From an uncultured Actinomycetes bacterium (GTDB lineage Bacteria; Actinomycetota; Actinomycetes; Nanopelagicales; Nanopelagicaceae): a stretch of 9,631 nucleotides of DNA. Position numbers and translations under genes: made by a program. The stretch spans positions 1 to 9,631 of the forward strand of contig CAJBLC010000162.1 in NCBI GenBank assembly GCA_903953805.1, in the 5' to 3' direction. The notes under the pieces were generated by a model that was given only the letters and a program-made list of their open reading frames with translations, did no database searches and was not told where the DNA came from. Positions 1 to 6,795 of this stretch are shown in pieces. Position 1 is the stretch's first letter; each line of letters starts with the position of its first letter.

Positions 1-439
1 TCAACTGATTCGTGCGCTGACAGTTCGCGCAACAGAAGTGATTGGCGCTGCTCCTGAGATCAAATATTCGCAGAGCTTTGCCGATGCGATGAATGATGAT
101 TTGGCTGTACCTGCTGCACTCGCTTCGCTCTCGGAAGCAGTGCGCCTCGGCAATATCGCACTTACTGCAGGGGATAACGCAGCACTTGCTGGGTATGCCG
201 CTGAAGTACGTGGTGCGCTCTCGATCTTGGGCTGCGACCCATCTGATGAGGCATTCAATAAGGGCGGTGCAGCGAGCACTGATGCCCTTGATGGCCTCAT
301 TCAATTAGCACTTGATCAACGTAATGCAGCGCGTGCTCGTAAAGATTTTGCAGCAGCTGATGCAATTCGTGATCAGATCCTTCATTTGGGAATCCTCATT
401 GAAGACACACCACAAGGAACACGTTGGAGTATTCAATGA
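1..439 (+). CDS. cysS: Cysteinyl-tRNA synthetase, C-terminal part (5' end outside window)
   Basis: Cysteine-tRNA ligase, which charges tRNA-Cys with cysteine in the cytoplasm. Only the last 145 codons are visible, reading from base 2 to TGA 437-439, so the catalytic Rossmann domain and its zinc site lie upstream. What remains is the helical C-terminal region: a segment with FADAMNDDLAVPAALA, the typical CysRS pattern of an acidic DDL followed by a proline and a helix, then the terminal helix with RNAARARKDFAAADAIRD and the closing GILIEDTPQGTRW, a characteristic CysRS ending. The related mycothiol ligase MshC shares the catalytic core, but this ending and the rlmB neighbour favour CysS. The stop overlaps the rlmB start by ATGA, so the two are probably co-transcribed and translationally coupled. 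Confidence 0.95.
   Translation, partial: QLIRALTVRATEVIGAAPEIKYSQSFADAMNDDLAVPAALASLSEAVRLGNIALTAGDNAALAGYAAEVRGALSILGCDPSDEAFNKGGAASTDALDGLIQLALDQRNAARARKDFAAADAIRDQILHLGILIEDTPQGTRWSIQ
426..429 (+). promoter_or_regulatory. Ribosome binding site of rlmB
   Basis: GGAG lies 6 bases before ATG 436 and inside the last codons of cysS. It decides the start: the in-frame TTG at 424 would place this site inside the coding region, so ATG 436 is preferred. Confidence 0.65.
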
Positions 440-1281
440 CCCGTCCAGGACGCAAGCGCCGCGAGGCAGCAGCAGCACCAGCTAGGGCACCGCGCCGTGA
501 AGAGTCACGACGCCCAGATTCACGTCGTGAGGCAAAGCCAACTGGTGATGCAGTAGCAGGTAAGAACTCGGTCGTTGAAGCGCTGCGCGCGAAGATTCCT
601 GCAAAGGAGCTCTTGATCGCAGAGCGCACCGAAGTCGATGAGAAGATCGCTGAATCTTTGCGTCTTGCTAAGAATCAAAACTTGGCGGTGAAAGAAGTTC
701 CACGGGCAACTATCGATGGCGTTACTGGAACAACGACTCACCAGGGCATCGCTCTCGTTATCAAGCCATTCAATTACACAGACTTCGACCAGATGCTCGC
801 TAACTCCAAAAAGGAAGATGGCCCAGGGCTCATCATTGGAATGGATGGCGTTACTGATCCACATAATCTCGGTGCGATTGTTCGAAGTGCTGCTGCATTT
901 GGTGCTGATGGTGTTGTTATCCCAGAGCGACGTAATGCATCGATGACGGGATCAGCATGGAAGGCATCCGCAGGTGCTGCTGCCCGTATGCCAATCTCAC
1001 AAGTCACAAACTTGGTTCGTTCGATCGAAGATGCAAAGAAGGCTGGCTACTTTGTCGTTGGTCTTGCCGCCGATGGCGATGAAGAGCTGCCTAACTTCTC
1101 ACTCGCTGAGGAATCTGTCTATGTCATCGTTGGGTCAGAAGGTAAGGGTCTCTCACGGTTAGCTCGCGAGAAGTGCGATCTCGTTCTCTCGATTCCCATG
1201 AACTCTGAGGTCGAATCCCTCAATGCATCGGTTGCCACCGCAATTGTTATGCATTGGATTGCTGCCAAGCGGGCAAAGTAG
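436..1281 (+). CDS. rlmB: 23S rRNA 2'-O-ribose methyltransferase, RlmB/TrmH (SPOUT) family
   Basis: Probable S-adenosylmethionine-dependent 2'-O-methylation of G2251 (E. coli numbering) in 23S rRNA. The 281-residue protein opens with a basic, low-complexity tail (about residues 1-38, rich in R, E, A), common in actinobacterial RlmB. An L30e-like substrate-binding domain follows (about 40-120, including GKNSVVEALRA and TTHQGIALV). The SPOUT knot domain comes last with its three motifs: NLGAIVRS with N144 and the catalytic-type R150; IVGSEGKGLSR with E235; and IPMNSEVESLNASVA with N263, where the cofactor loop forms. Length is normal for the family. It overlaps cysS by four bases and is followed 66 bp later by ppk. 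Family membership is clear; the exact rRNA target is inferred from homology and from the cysS neighbour. Confidence 0.92.
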   Translation: MTRPGRKRREAAAAPARAPRREESRRPDSRREAKPTGDAVAGKNSVVEALRAKIPAKELLIAERTEVDEKIAESLRLAKNQNLAVKEVPRATIDGVTGTTTHQGIALVIKPFNYTDFDQMLANSKKEDGPGLIIGMDGVTDPHNLGAIVRSAAAFGADGVVIPERRNASMTGSAWKASAGAAARMPISQVTNLVRSIEDAKKAGYFVVGLAADGDEELPNFSLAEESVYVIVGSEGKGLSRLAREKCDLVLSIPMNSEVESLNASVATAIVMHWIAAKRAK

Positions 1282-1331
1282 GCTTTCCAACCTCCTCGTT
1301 TCCTCACTGATTACCTTTTGTTCACTTTCAT

Positions 1332-1337
1332 AGGGGA
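1332..1337 (+). promoter_or_regulatory. Ribosome binding site of ppk
   Basis: AGGGGA lies 10 bases before ATG 1348, a slightly long but workable spacing. It falls downstream of the alternative in-frame TTG at 1318 and so argues against that start. The rest of the 66-bp gap after rlmB holds no convincing -35/-10 pair or terminator hairpin, so ppk may be read through from cysS-rlmB. Confidence 0.6.
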
Positions 1338-1347
1338 AACTACGCAC

Positions 1348-3429
1348 ATGCCCCATTCGATCTCGGAGAACCCGCGTGAGCGCCTGATCGATCGTGAGCT
1401 CTCATGGCTCGCCTTCAACCAGCGCGTTCTCGAATTGGCTGAAGATGAATCAACACCACTCTTAGAGCGGTGCCGCTTCCTTGCGATCTTCTCATCGAAT
1501 CTCGATGACTTCTACATGATTCGAGTGGCATCACTGAAGCGCAAACTTGAAGCCGGAATTACCAAGACAAATACCGCAGGATTTAATCCACGTCAGTTGA
1601 TGACCGAACTTTCACAGAAGACTCAAGAGCTCATCCAGCGTCAATCCCGTTGCTTCCATGAATCTGTGTTGCCTGCCCTTGCTGGACACGGCATCGAGTT
1701 AACGAAATGGGAGGCGCTCTCGCAGAGCGAGCAGGATTACGTCAATGGCATCTTCCACGCGAAGATCTTCCCAGTGCTCACGCCACTTGCGGTCGATCCA
1801 TCGCACCCATTCCCATATATCTCTGGGCTCTCACTCAACCTGGCAGTTGTCGTTGGCCAACAAGATTCAGAGACTGAACTCTTTGCGCGTGTAAAGGTGC
1901 CATCAAACTTGCCACGCTTTATTGCAACAGAGAAGGGCGTATCACGACGCTTCATTCCTCTCGAGCAAGTGATTATTGCGAACCTGCATGAGCTCTTCCC
2001 AGGAATGGATATCAAGAGCTATTACACATTCCGCCTTACACGTAATGCTGACCTTGCCCTTGAAGAGGAAGAGTCTGATGACCTCCTTGCCACGATGGAG
2101 CAAGAACTGCTTCGCCGTAAGTTTGGTCCGCCAGTTCGCCTTGAAGTGAACCCAGATATTGATACCGAACTTCTTGGCACCTTGATGGAAGAGCTCGATA
2201 TTAAAGAGCAAGATATTTCACGTGTCCCAGAACCTCTCGATCTGACCGGGCTCCACCTCATTGCTGATATTGATCTACCGGATCTCAAGTTCCCGGGCTT
2301 CCAGAACCAGACTCCACCAGCGCTTCGCGATATTGATTCTGAAGATTATGACGAGTTCTTCAGCGCAATCCGCCGCAGCGAAGTCCTTCTGCACCACCCA
2401 TATGAGTCATTTACCTCATCAGTTGTTCGCTTCCTTGAGAGCGCGGCTCGCGACCCACATGTATTAGCGATTAAGCAGACTCTCTACCGCACATCAGGTG
2501 ACTCACCGATTATGGCGGCGCTGATTGAGGCGGCAGAGGCTGGCAAGCAGGTATTGGCCGTTGTTGAAATCCGTGCCCGATTCGATGAGCAAGCGAACGT
2601 TCGCTGGGCTCGCAAACTCGAAGATGCTGGCGTCCACGTCGTCTACGGACTTGTCGGGTTTAAGACCCACGCGAAACTCTCACTTGTCGTTCGCCAAGAG
2701 ACAACTGGTATTCGCCGATACGTGCACGTTGGCACTGGTAACTACAATCCTAAGACTGCTCGCATGTATGAAGACTTTGGTCTGCTCTCATCAGATCCGC
2801 AGCTCGGTGATGACGTCAATAAACTTTTCAACCAGCTCTCAGGCTTTGCCCCACAGACATCATTTGAACGTCTGCTCGTTGCGCCACGCACGATTGATAC
2901 CGGACTCATGTCTCGGATCGATCGTGAGATCGAGAACCACAAGGCTGGCAAGCCTGCCGGCATCCGCTTCAAACTCAACTCTGTTCTTGATGAGCAATTT
3001 ATTGAGGCCTTCTATCGCGCTAGCCAAGCGGGCGTGAAGGTTGAACTTATTGTTCGAGGCATCTGCGCAATTCGTGCTGGAGTTCCGGGCCTTTCAGATA
3101 ACGTCACAGCGACATCTGTTCTCGGTCGATTCCTCGAGCACTCTCGTATCTTCCACTTCGTTAATGGCGGAGATGATGAACTCTGGATCGGATCTGCAGA
3201 TTTGATGGACCGTAACTTGCGCCGCCGAGTCGAGTCTCTCGTGAAAATCACTCAATCTGATCATAAGCGTCACTTACTTCGCGCTATTGATGGCTACCTC
3301 TCAGAGCGCACATCGAGTTGGAAGATGAATGCTGATGGCACCTGGACCCGCTACACAATGAGCCCATCAGGTGAGCACCTCCAAGATTTCCATCAAGCAT
3401 CTATCGATTGGTATCGGGCCCGCGGTTGA
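1348..3429 (+). CDS. ppk: Polyphosphate kinase 1
   Basis: Makes inorganic polyphosphate from the gamma-phosphate of ATP, reversibly, through a phosphohistidine intermediate. The 693 residues match the family's usual length of about 690-740. The N-terminal domain begins with RLIDRELSWLAFNQRVLELA, a hallmark opening, and keeps SNLDDFYMIRV. The C-terminal phospholipase-D-like half has YRTSGDSPI, the basic substrate stretch RARFDEQANVRWA, and GFKTHAKLSLVVR. The autophosphorylated histidine is H460 in YVHVGTGNYNPKTARMYEDF, and the second conserved histidine is H598 in LEHSRIFHFVNGGDDELWIGSADLM; both are intact, so the enzyme should be active. ATG 1348 was chosen for its AGGGGA site and because the family homology starts at once. 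Its TGA overlaps the mutT1 start, and ppx sits tail to tail beyond mutT1. Confidence 0.97.
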   Translation: MPHSISENPRERLIDRELSWLAFNQRVLELAEDESTPLLERCRFLAIFSSNLDDFYMIRVASLKRKLEAGITKTNTAGFNPRQLMTELSQKTQELIQRQSRCFHESVLPALAGHGIELTKWEALSQSEQDYVNGIFHAKIFPVLTPLAVDPSHPFPYISGLSLNLAVVVGQQDSETELFARVKVPSNLPRFIATEKGVSRRFIPLEQVIIANLHELFPGMDIKSYYTFRLTRNADLALEEEESDDLLATMEQELLRRKFGPPVRLEVNPDIDTELLGTLMEELDIKEQDISRVPEPLDLTGLHLIADIDLPDLKFPGFQNQTPPALRDIDSEDYDEFFSAIRRSEVLLHHPYESFTSSVVRFLESAARDPHVLAIKQTLYRTSGDSPIMAALIEAAEAGKQVLAVVEIRARFDEQANVRWARKLEDAGVHVVYGLVGFKTHAKLSLVVRQETTGIRRYVHVGTGNYNPKTARMYEDFGLLSSDPQLGDDVNKLFNQLSGFAPQTSFERLLVAPRTIDTGLMSRIDREIENHKAGKPAGIRFKLNSVLDEQFIEAFYRASQAGVKVELIVRGICAIRAGVPGLSDNVTATSVLGRFLEHSRIFHFVNGGDDELWIGSADLMDRNLRRRVESLVKITQSDHKRHLLRAIDGYLSERTSSWKMNADGTWTRYTMSPSGEHLQDFHQASIDWYRARG

Positions 3430-4319
3430 ATACAGTGATTAACGCTGCTGGTGCAGTTATCTGGCGTAAGAAGAAGAAAGAAGTCCAGATCGCGCTCGTG
3501 CACCGCCCACGTTATGACGATTGGTCGCTCCCAAAGGGTAAACAAGATTCGGGCGAGGCTCTCATCTCATGCGCGTATCGTGAAGTGATTGAGGAGACGA
3601 ATCTCAAGGTCACCTTCGGTCCTTATATCGGCGATACCGAGTATTTCGTTGCCGATGGTTTAAAGAAGGTTTATTACTGGTCGGCTCGTGTGGCTGACGA
3701 TTCACCAGAGTTCCATCCCAATGAAGAGTGCGACCTACTTGAGTGGTTCACTATCGAAGATGCGATCGAGAAGGCGACTCGAGATTCAGATCGCGAGATC
3801 ATCGAGGCGTTCCTCAATATTCCTTACGACTCTTACCCACTAATCATGCTCCGCCATGCCAAGGCACTCGCCCGTGAAGAGTGGCAGGGTGAAGATGAAG
3901 ACCGTCCGCTCGAACAACTCGGTCAGCAGCAAGCTCGTCGAATGCTCTCGTTGTATCAGGTCTATGGCCTCACGCAGATTCATACATCTGATGCTGTCCG
4001 TTGCCACGATACGGTCGAGCAGATGGCGAAGGCCCTTGATGTTCCTCTTACAATCACAAATAAGGTGAGTGAGTACACCTGGAAGAAGAATAAAGAGAAG
4101 GCGATTGATTACGCCAAGGAGATCATCAAAGAGAATGAGCCGATCGTTCTCTGCAGCCATAATCCAGTCTTGCCACGCATGATGGAGAAGCTGACAAAAA
4201 AGATTGATTTTGACTATCCATCGAACAAGTTAGAACCGGGCGAAGCCTGGATCTTGCACCACGATAAGAAAGATGTGCTGCAGATCGATCGCTTGGATGC
4301 GCCAGTTAAGCCTGCTTAA
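3426..4319 (+). CDS. mutT1: MutT1-like Nudix hydrolase fused to a histidine phosphatase domain
   Basis: The 297-residue protein has the two-domain layout of mycobacterial MutT1, which hydrolyses 8-oxo-(d)GTP to the diphosphate, and reported diadenosine polyphosphates, limiting mutation from oxidised guanine. The Nudix domain (about 1-130) contains HRPRYDDWSLPKGK and the Nudix box G38-x5-E44-x7-R52-E53-V54-x-E56-E57-x-N59-L60; the catalytic acids are present but the usual glycine is N59. The C-terminal domain (about 138-270) is SixA/phosphoglycerate-mutase-like, with LRHAK (R143, H144), SDAVRCHDT (R192) and CSHNP (H245), so both core histidines are kept. The start is uncertain: TTG 3426 overlaps the ppk stop as TTGA and suits coupling; GTG 3435 and TTG 3408 are in-frame alternatives. 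ppk next to mutT1 is also seen in Mycobacterium, which supports the name. Confidence 0.88.
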   Translation: MNTVINAAGAVIWRKKKKEVQIALVHRPRYDDWSLPKGKQDSGEALISCAYREVIEETNLKVTFGPYIGDTEYFVADGLKKVYYWSARVADDSPEFHPNEECDLLEWFTIEDAIEKATRDSDREIIEAFLNIPYDSYPLIMLRHAKALAREEWQGEDEDRPLEQLGQQQARRMLSLYQVYGLTQIHTSDAVRCHDTVEQMAKALDVPLTITNKVSEYTWKKNKEKAIDYAKEIIKENEPIVLCSHNPVLPRMMEKLTKKIDFDYPSNKLEPGEAWILHHDKKDVLQIDRLDAPVKPA

Positions 4320-4320
4320 C
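4305..4320. terminator. Compact inverted repeat at the mutT1/ppx convergent junction, possible weak terminator
   Basis: GTTAAGC, two bases, GCTTAAC: perfect 7-bp arms at 4305-4311 and 4314-4320 that include the mutT1 TAA. As RNA it would form a 6-bp stem with a 4-base loop. On the plus strand it is followed by a moderately T-rich stretch (TTACTTTT at 4323-4330), which already lies in the ppx end. The stem is short and AT-rich, so termination would be weak at best. No better terminator is visible for either converging transcript. Confidence 0.35.
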
Positions 4321-4322
4321 GC

Positions 4323-5240
4323 TTACTTTTCAGTCCAGTCCATCCACTTTAAAACTACGCCTTCGCGCAGCGCCCATGGGCAGATCTCGAGTTCGCGCAG
4401 ATCGAGATTACGCATCACAGATTCAGTGACATAAGCGCCAGCCACAATTTGGCGGGCACGGTTAGCTGATACTCCGGGTAGGCGAGTGCGCTCTTCTAAA
4501 GTCATATCACCCAAGCGGTTACAGATCTTGCGGATCGCATCGATCTTGATGTTCTTACCGTTGCCATCGAACCAATCACCGCAGAGTCGGGCGAGAGTAC
4601 GTAGGGTCTTTGATGTTGCGATTGCGCGATCGGTATCTTGATGGTGAACAAGCGCCGGCAAGATTGAATCGAGTTGTTCTTCAATGTGGTCACGCAAATT
4701 ATTGATCGACTTATTTGAGTAGGGATCACCAGAGAGATGGTTCTGGGTAAGTCGTGCTGCGCCGAGTGGCAACGAGACTGCGACTTCTGGGGCCTCATCA
4801 GTTCCGACTGCGATCTCAAGTGAGCCTCCGCCGATATCGATGACGAGTAGTCGGCCACTTGACCAACCGAACCAACGACGAGCAGCAAGGAAGGTGAGCT
4901 TCGCTTCTTCTTCGCCACTCAAAACTTGGAGATCGATATCCAACTCTTTATTGATCGTCTTGAGGATCGCATCACCATTGGCAGATTCGCGAAGTGCAGA
5001 TGTTGCGAAAGGCAAGAACTCTTCGACCTTGACCGACTTGGCATGGTCGAGGGCTCGGCCTACTGCGCCGCGAAGGGCATCGATTCCTGCACCAGAGATG
5101 GTGTTATCGACTTGGAGAAATTCAGTGAGGCGAAGCTCTTCTTTGTAGTTGTAGGTGGGGTTAGGGCGGGCTCCCGGGTGGGTATCGACGACCTGGAGGT
5201 GGACGGTATTTGATCCGACATCGAGCACCCCTAAACGCAT
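4323..5240 (-). CDS. ppx: Exopolyphosphatase / Ppx-GppA family phosphatase
   Basis: Likely releases orthophosphate from polyphosphate chain ends; Ppx/GppA relatives can also act on pppGpp. The 305-residue protein carries only the two ASKHA (actin-like) domains and lacks the C-terminal HD-type region of the roughly 500-residue E. coli enzyme, as is usual in actinobacteria. Visible motifs are the first phosphate loop GVLDVGSNTVHL (D7-T12), the conserved FATSALRES with E85, LSGEEEAKLTF (109-117), the second phosphate loop VIDIGGGSLEIAVG with D135 and E142, and SLPLGAARLTQ (156-165). ATG 5240 is the first start and the homology begins immediately. It has no Shine-Dalgarno, but TATATT sits exactly six bases upstream, which suggests a leaderless mRNA. 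It ends 3 bp from mutT1, facing the polyphosphate synthase operon. Confidence 0.92.
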   Translation of the reverse strand: MRLGVLDVGSNTVHLQVVDTHPGARPNPTYNYKEELRLTEFLQVDNTISGAGIDALRGAVGRALDHAKSVKVEEFLPFATSALRESANGDAILKTINKELDIDLQVLSGEEEAKLTFLAARRWFGWSSGRLLVIDIGGGSLEIAVGTDEAPEVAVSLPLGAARLTQNHLSGDPYSNKSINNLRDHIEEQLDSILPALVHHQDTDRAIATSKTLRTLARLCGDWFDGNGKNIKIDAIRKICNRLGDMTLEERTRLPGVSANRARQIVAGAYVTESVMRNLDLRELEICPWALREGVVLKWMDWTEK

Positions 5241-5246
5241 AGAGCG

Positions 5247-5252
5247 AATATA
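5247..5252 (-). promoter_or_regulatory. Candidate -10 box of a leaderless ppx promoter
   Basis: On the minus strand TATATT is followed by six bases and then ATG 5240, so transcription would start at or next to the A of the start codon. TANNNT six bases before the start codon is the arrangement known for leaderless genes in actinobacteria, and no Shine-Dalgarno competes with it. The -35 position (about 5270-5275) reads AATTCC, which is poor. Confidence 0.55.
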
Positions 5253-5283
5253 ACCACGATTTCGCGTTAGGAATTGCTCATGC

Positions 5284-5289
5284 CATAAT
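5284..5289 (+). promoter_or_regulatory. Candidate extended -10 box for the tRNA-Thr gene
   Basis: CATAAT preceded by TG and one base (TGCCATAAT, 5281-5289) resembles an extended -10 element and would start a transcript about 45 bases before the tRNA. The -35 position is weak (TTCGCG, 5261-5266). It lies back to back with the ppx -10 in a 99-bp gap. Confidence 0.35.
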
Positions 5290-5339
5290 TACGCCTCTTA
5301 GCTAGTCCAGCTGGTTTCAGATGGCCTGACTGAGGGAAC

Positions 5340-5414
5340 GCCTCCCTAGCTCAGTGGTAGAGCAGCCGCCTTGTAAGCGGCAGGTCGTCAGTTCAATCCT
5401 GACGGGGGGCTCCA
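5340..5414 (+). tRNA. tRNA-Thr (anticodon UGU) with encoded CCA
   Basis: A full cloverleaf can be folded by hand. The acceptor stem is 5340-5346 with 5404-5410 (one T-G wobble). The D stem GCTC/GAGC is 5349-5352 with 5360-5363. The anticodon stem GCCGC/GCGGC is 5365-5369 with 5377-5381, around the seven-base loop CTTGTAA, anticodon TGT at 5372-5374. The variable loop has 5 bases (5382-5386). The T stem GTCAG/CTGAC is 5387-5391 with 5399-5403 around TTCAATC. The discriminator base is T 5411 and CCA is encoded at 5412-5414. It reads ACA and, with wobble modification, other threonine ACN codons. The alditol oxidase gene on the other strand ends 3 bp away. Confidence 0.96.
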
Positions 5415-5417
5415 GTA

Positions 5418-6659
5418 TTACTCTAAAAACCCAAAGAGATCACGGGTAAAACCATTCTGAAACTTTCCAGATGGATCCACTCTCTTCACATATCCAACGA
5501 AGTCATCGAACTTTGGCACAACAGTTCTGAAGTGGTCGCTCTTCACATTAAAGAGCTTGCCGGTATGGGCGCGGAACTCAAATGGCGCTAACGCTGCTTC
5601 GATAAGAGCGACCAAGGCCGGCACACCTGCATCGTTCTTCCAGGTGCAGTGAAGTGCCACTGTCTCGCGGCCATAGGCCGGGCTTAACCAATGATCATCT
5701 GCTGCCATCGATCGAACCTCAGTAACCAAGAGCAAATCTCCAAAGTTGTGGGAGATCGATTCCATGGCGGCAAAGGCCTTCGATGCGTTCTTGGAGTCCA
5801 CGAAGAACTCACTCTGTAATTCATTGCCAGCACTTGGGGTGGCATCGATTCGAAAGTGCGGCAACCGCAGATGCCATGGCCCCGGCACCGCAAATTGCTC
5901 AGTGCAAGCATCTGGATCAACCCCAAAGATCGGGTGGGCCTTCTCAGTTCGCGCCTTCGCCCCGAAAACTTCAGCAGGTGGAAGGGTCTTGGATTTCACC
6001 CAGAGATCGCCAGCCCCATCGTTGCCCCACGTCGTGAAGAAACTGACGCTATAGGCGCTGGAGAGGATCTCAATGATGTTCGCCCCAAAGGTGGCCCGGG
6101 GGAGCTGGCCATAGACACTCTGCATGATCTCAAAGGTCGGTTCGATATCAAGAGTAAATGAGAGCGCTATTCCAGCAAGCCCAGCACTAACAATTGCGGC
6201 AAAGAACTCGTCATCGACCCCACGGGTCAATCTGCGAATTTCACCATCTGGTCCCATCAGATCAACTGCTCTAATAGCAGTATGTAACGGGCCATTTTTG
6301 ATGCCCGAGCCGTGAGTACCGGTTGCTACTGCACCAGCTATAGAGATGTGGGGAAGCGAAGCCAAATTATGAATTGCATAGCCATGGGCATGAAGATATT
6401 CAGCGATCTGCGCATAGTTCAGTCCCGCTCCTACGGTTGCTGTCTTTGCATCAGCATCGATCGATAAGAAATCTGGCATCTGATCAAGTACAACAGCGAC
6501 TTCTTGAGTATCGGCAATCGTGTTAAAACAGTGTGCGCTGCCGCGGACTCGGACGCGATCGTTACCGCGGACAATCTCCTGGAGTTCCTGGATAGATCGG
6601 GGGTGGAGTGTCAGCCGATCCTGGAAAGTAATATTCGTCGCCCAATTTGTGATCGCCAT
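5418..6659 (-). CDS. FAD-dependent alditol (xylitol/sorbitol) oxidase, AldO type
   Basis: Oxidises a sugar alcohol at its terminal carbon with oxygen, giving the aldose and hydrogen peroxide. The 413 residues align nearly end to end, from memory, with Streptomyces coelicolor AldO (418 residues). The N-terminal VAO/PCMH-type FAD domain has VRVRGSAHCFN, where H43 is the histidine expected to carry covalent FAD, and SLPHISIAGAVATGTHGSG (101-119). The substrate domain has CTEQFAVPGPWH, then ITEVR-like E314/R316, H337/T339 and K368, matching the AldO residues that contact xylitol. The start is set at ATG 6659 (MAITNWATNIT) because AldO begins at this point; ATG 6683 would add 8 residues but overlaps a likely -10. 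The ribosome site is weak. The gene stands alone with no sugar transporter beside it, so the physiological substrate is open. No signal peptide, so it is cytoplasmic. Confidence 0.93.
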   Translation of the reverse strand: MAITNWATNITFQDRLTLHPRSIQELQEIVRGNDRVRVRGSAHCFNTIADTQEVAVVLDQMPDFLSIDADAKTATVGAGLNYAQIAEYLHAHGYAIHNLASLPHISIAGAVATGTHGSGIKNGPLHTAIRAVDLMGPDGEIRRLTRGVDDEFFAAIVSAGLAGIALSFTLDIEPTFEIMQSVYGQLPRATFGANIIEILSSAYSVSFFTTWGNDGAGDLWVKSKTLPPAEVFGAKARTEKAHPIFGVDPDACTEQFAVPGPWHLRLPHFRIDATPSAGNELQSEFFVDSKNASKAFAAMESISHNFGDLLLVTEVRSMAADDHWLSPAYGRETVALHCTWKNDAGVPALVALIEAALAPFEFRAHTGKLFNVKSDHFRTVVPKFDDFVGYVKRVDPSGKFQNGFTRDLFGFLE

Positions 6660-6681
6660 AATGGTTGAGCCTATCCACATC

Positions 6682-6687
6682 ATTATT
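6682..6687 (-). promoter_or_regulatory. Possible -10 box of the alditol oxidase gene
   Basis: AATAAT on the minus strand, one mismatch from TATAAT, would start transcription about 15 bases before ATG 6659. No good -35 is seen at the right distance (TAGGGG). Weak evidence, useful mainly as support for the shorter reading frame. Confidence 0.25.
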
Positions 6688-6731
6688 TGAATTGGATATT
6701 TAACCCCTATACCTCACCCCTAAATTTTCAC

Positions 6732-6745
6732 GCATTCCTGAATGC
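6732..6745. promoter_or_regulatory. Palindrome, candidate operator
   Basis: GCATTC, two bases (CT), GAATGC: perfect 6-bp arms with dyad symmetry, about midway between the two divergent start codons. The size suits a dimeric repressor half-site pair. No T-run follows on either strand, so it is not an intrinsic terminator. No regulator gene is visible in the window. Confidence 0.35.
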
Positions 6746-6784
6746 CCAATTAATACCTTTTAGACTTATCTATTAGGCAAAACC

Positions 6785-6793
6785 AAGGGGTGA
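6785..6793 (+). promoter_or_regulatory. Strong ribosome binding site of the surface-protein gene
   Basis: AAGGGGTGA, five to six bases before GTG 6796, is nearly the whole complement of the 16S rRNA 3' end (AAGGAGGTGA less one base). It decides the GTG start, because the in-frame ATG at 6808 is too far away. GGGGTGA is complementary to TCACCCC at 6714-6720 and again at 6822-6828, so it could be masked in the mRNA. Confidence 0.7.
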
Positions 6794-6795
6794 TT

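Larger units (their letters stand above)
6660..6795. other. Divergent intergenic region between the alditol oxidase and surface-protein genes
   Basis: This 136-bp, AT-rich gap must hold the promoters of two genes that point away from each other. It contains a palindrome at 6732-6745, an 8-bp inverted repeat between 6714-6721 and the surface gene's ribosome site at 6786-6793, and AT-rich stretches (6746-6780, with TATTAG at 6771-6776) that could hold a plus-strand -10. No convincing -35/-10 pair could be assigned for the surface gene. Confidence 0.6.

Noticed and set aside
424..435. TTG 424 as start of rlmB
   Set aside because: The GGAG ribosome site would lie inside the coding sequence; ATG 436 has correct spacing and an ATGA overlap with cysS.
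1..439. Mycothiol ligase MshC instead of CysS
   Set aside because: The C-terminal IEDTPQGTRW ending and the overlapping rlmB gene are typical of cysS.
1318..1347. TTG 1318 as start of ppk
   Set aside because: The AGGGGA ribosome site lies downstream of it, and family similarity begins after ATG 1348.
5307..5314. CCAGCTGG palindrome upstream of tRNA-Thr
   Set aside because: An 8-bp self-complementary word without spacing or a second copy in the window is expected by chance too often to call an operator.
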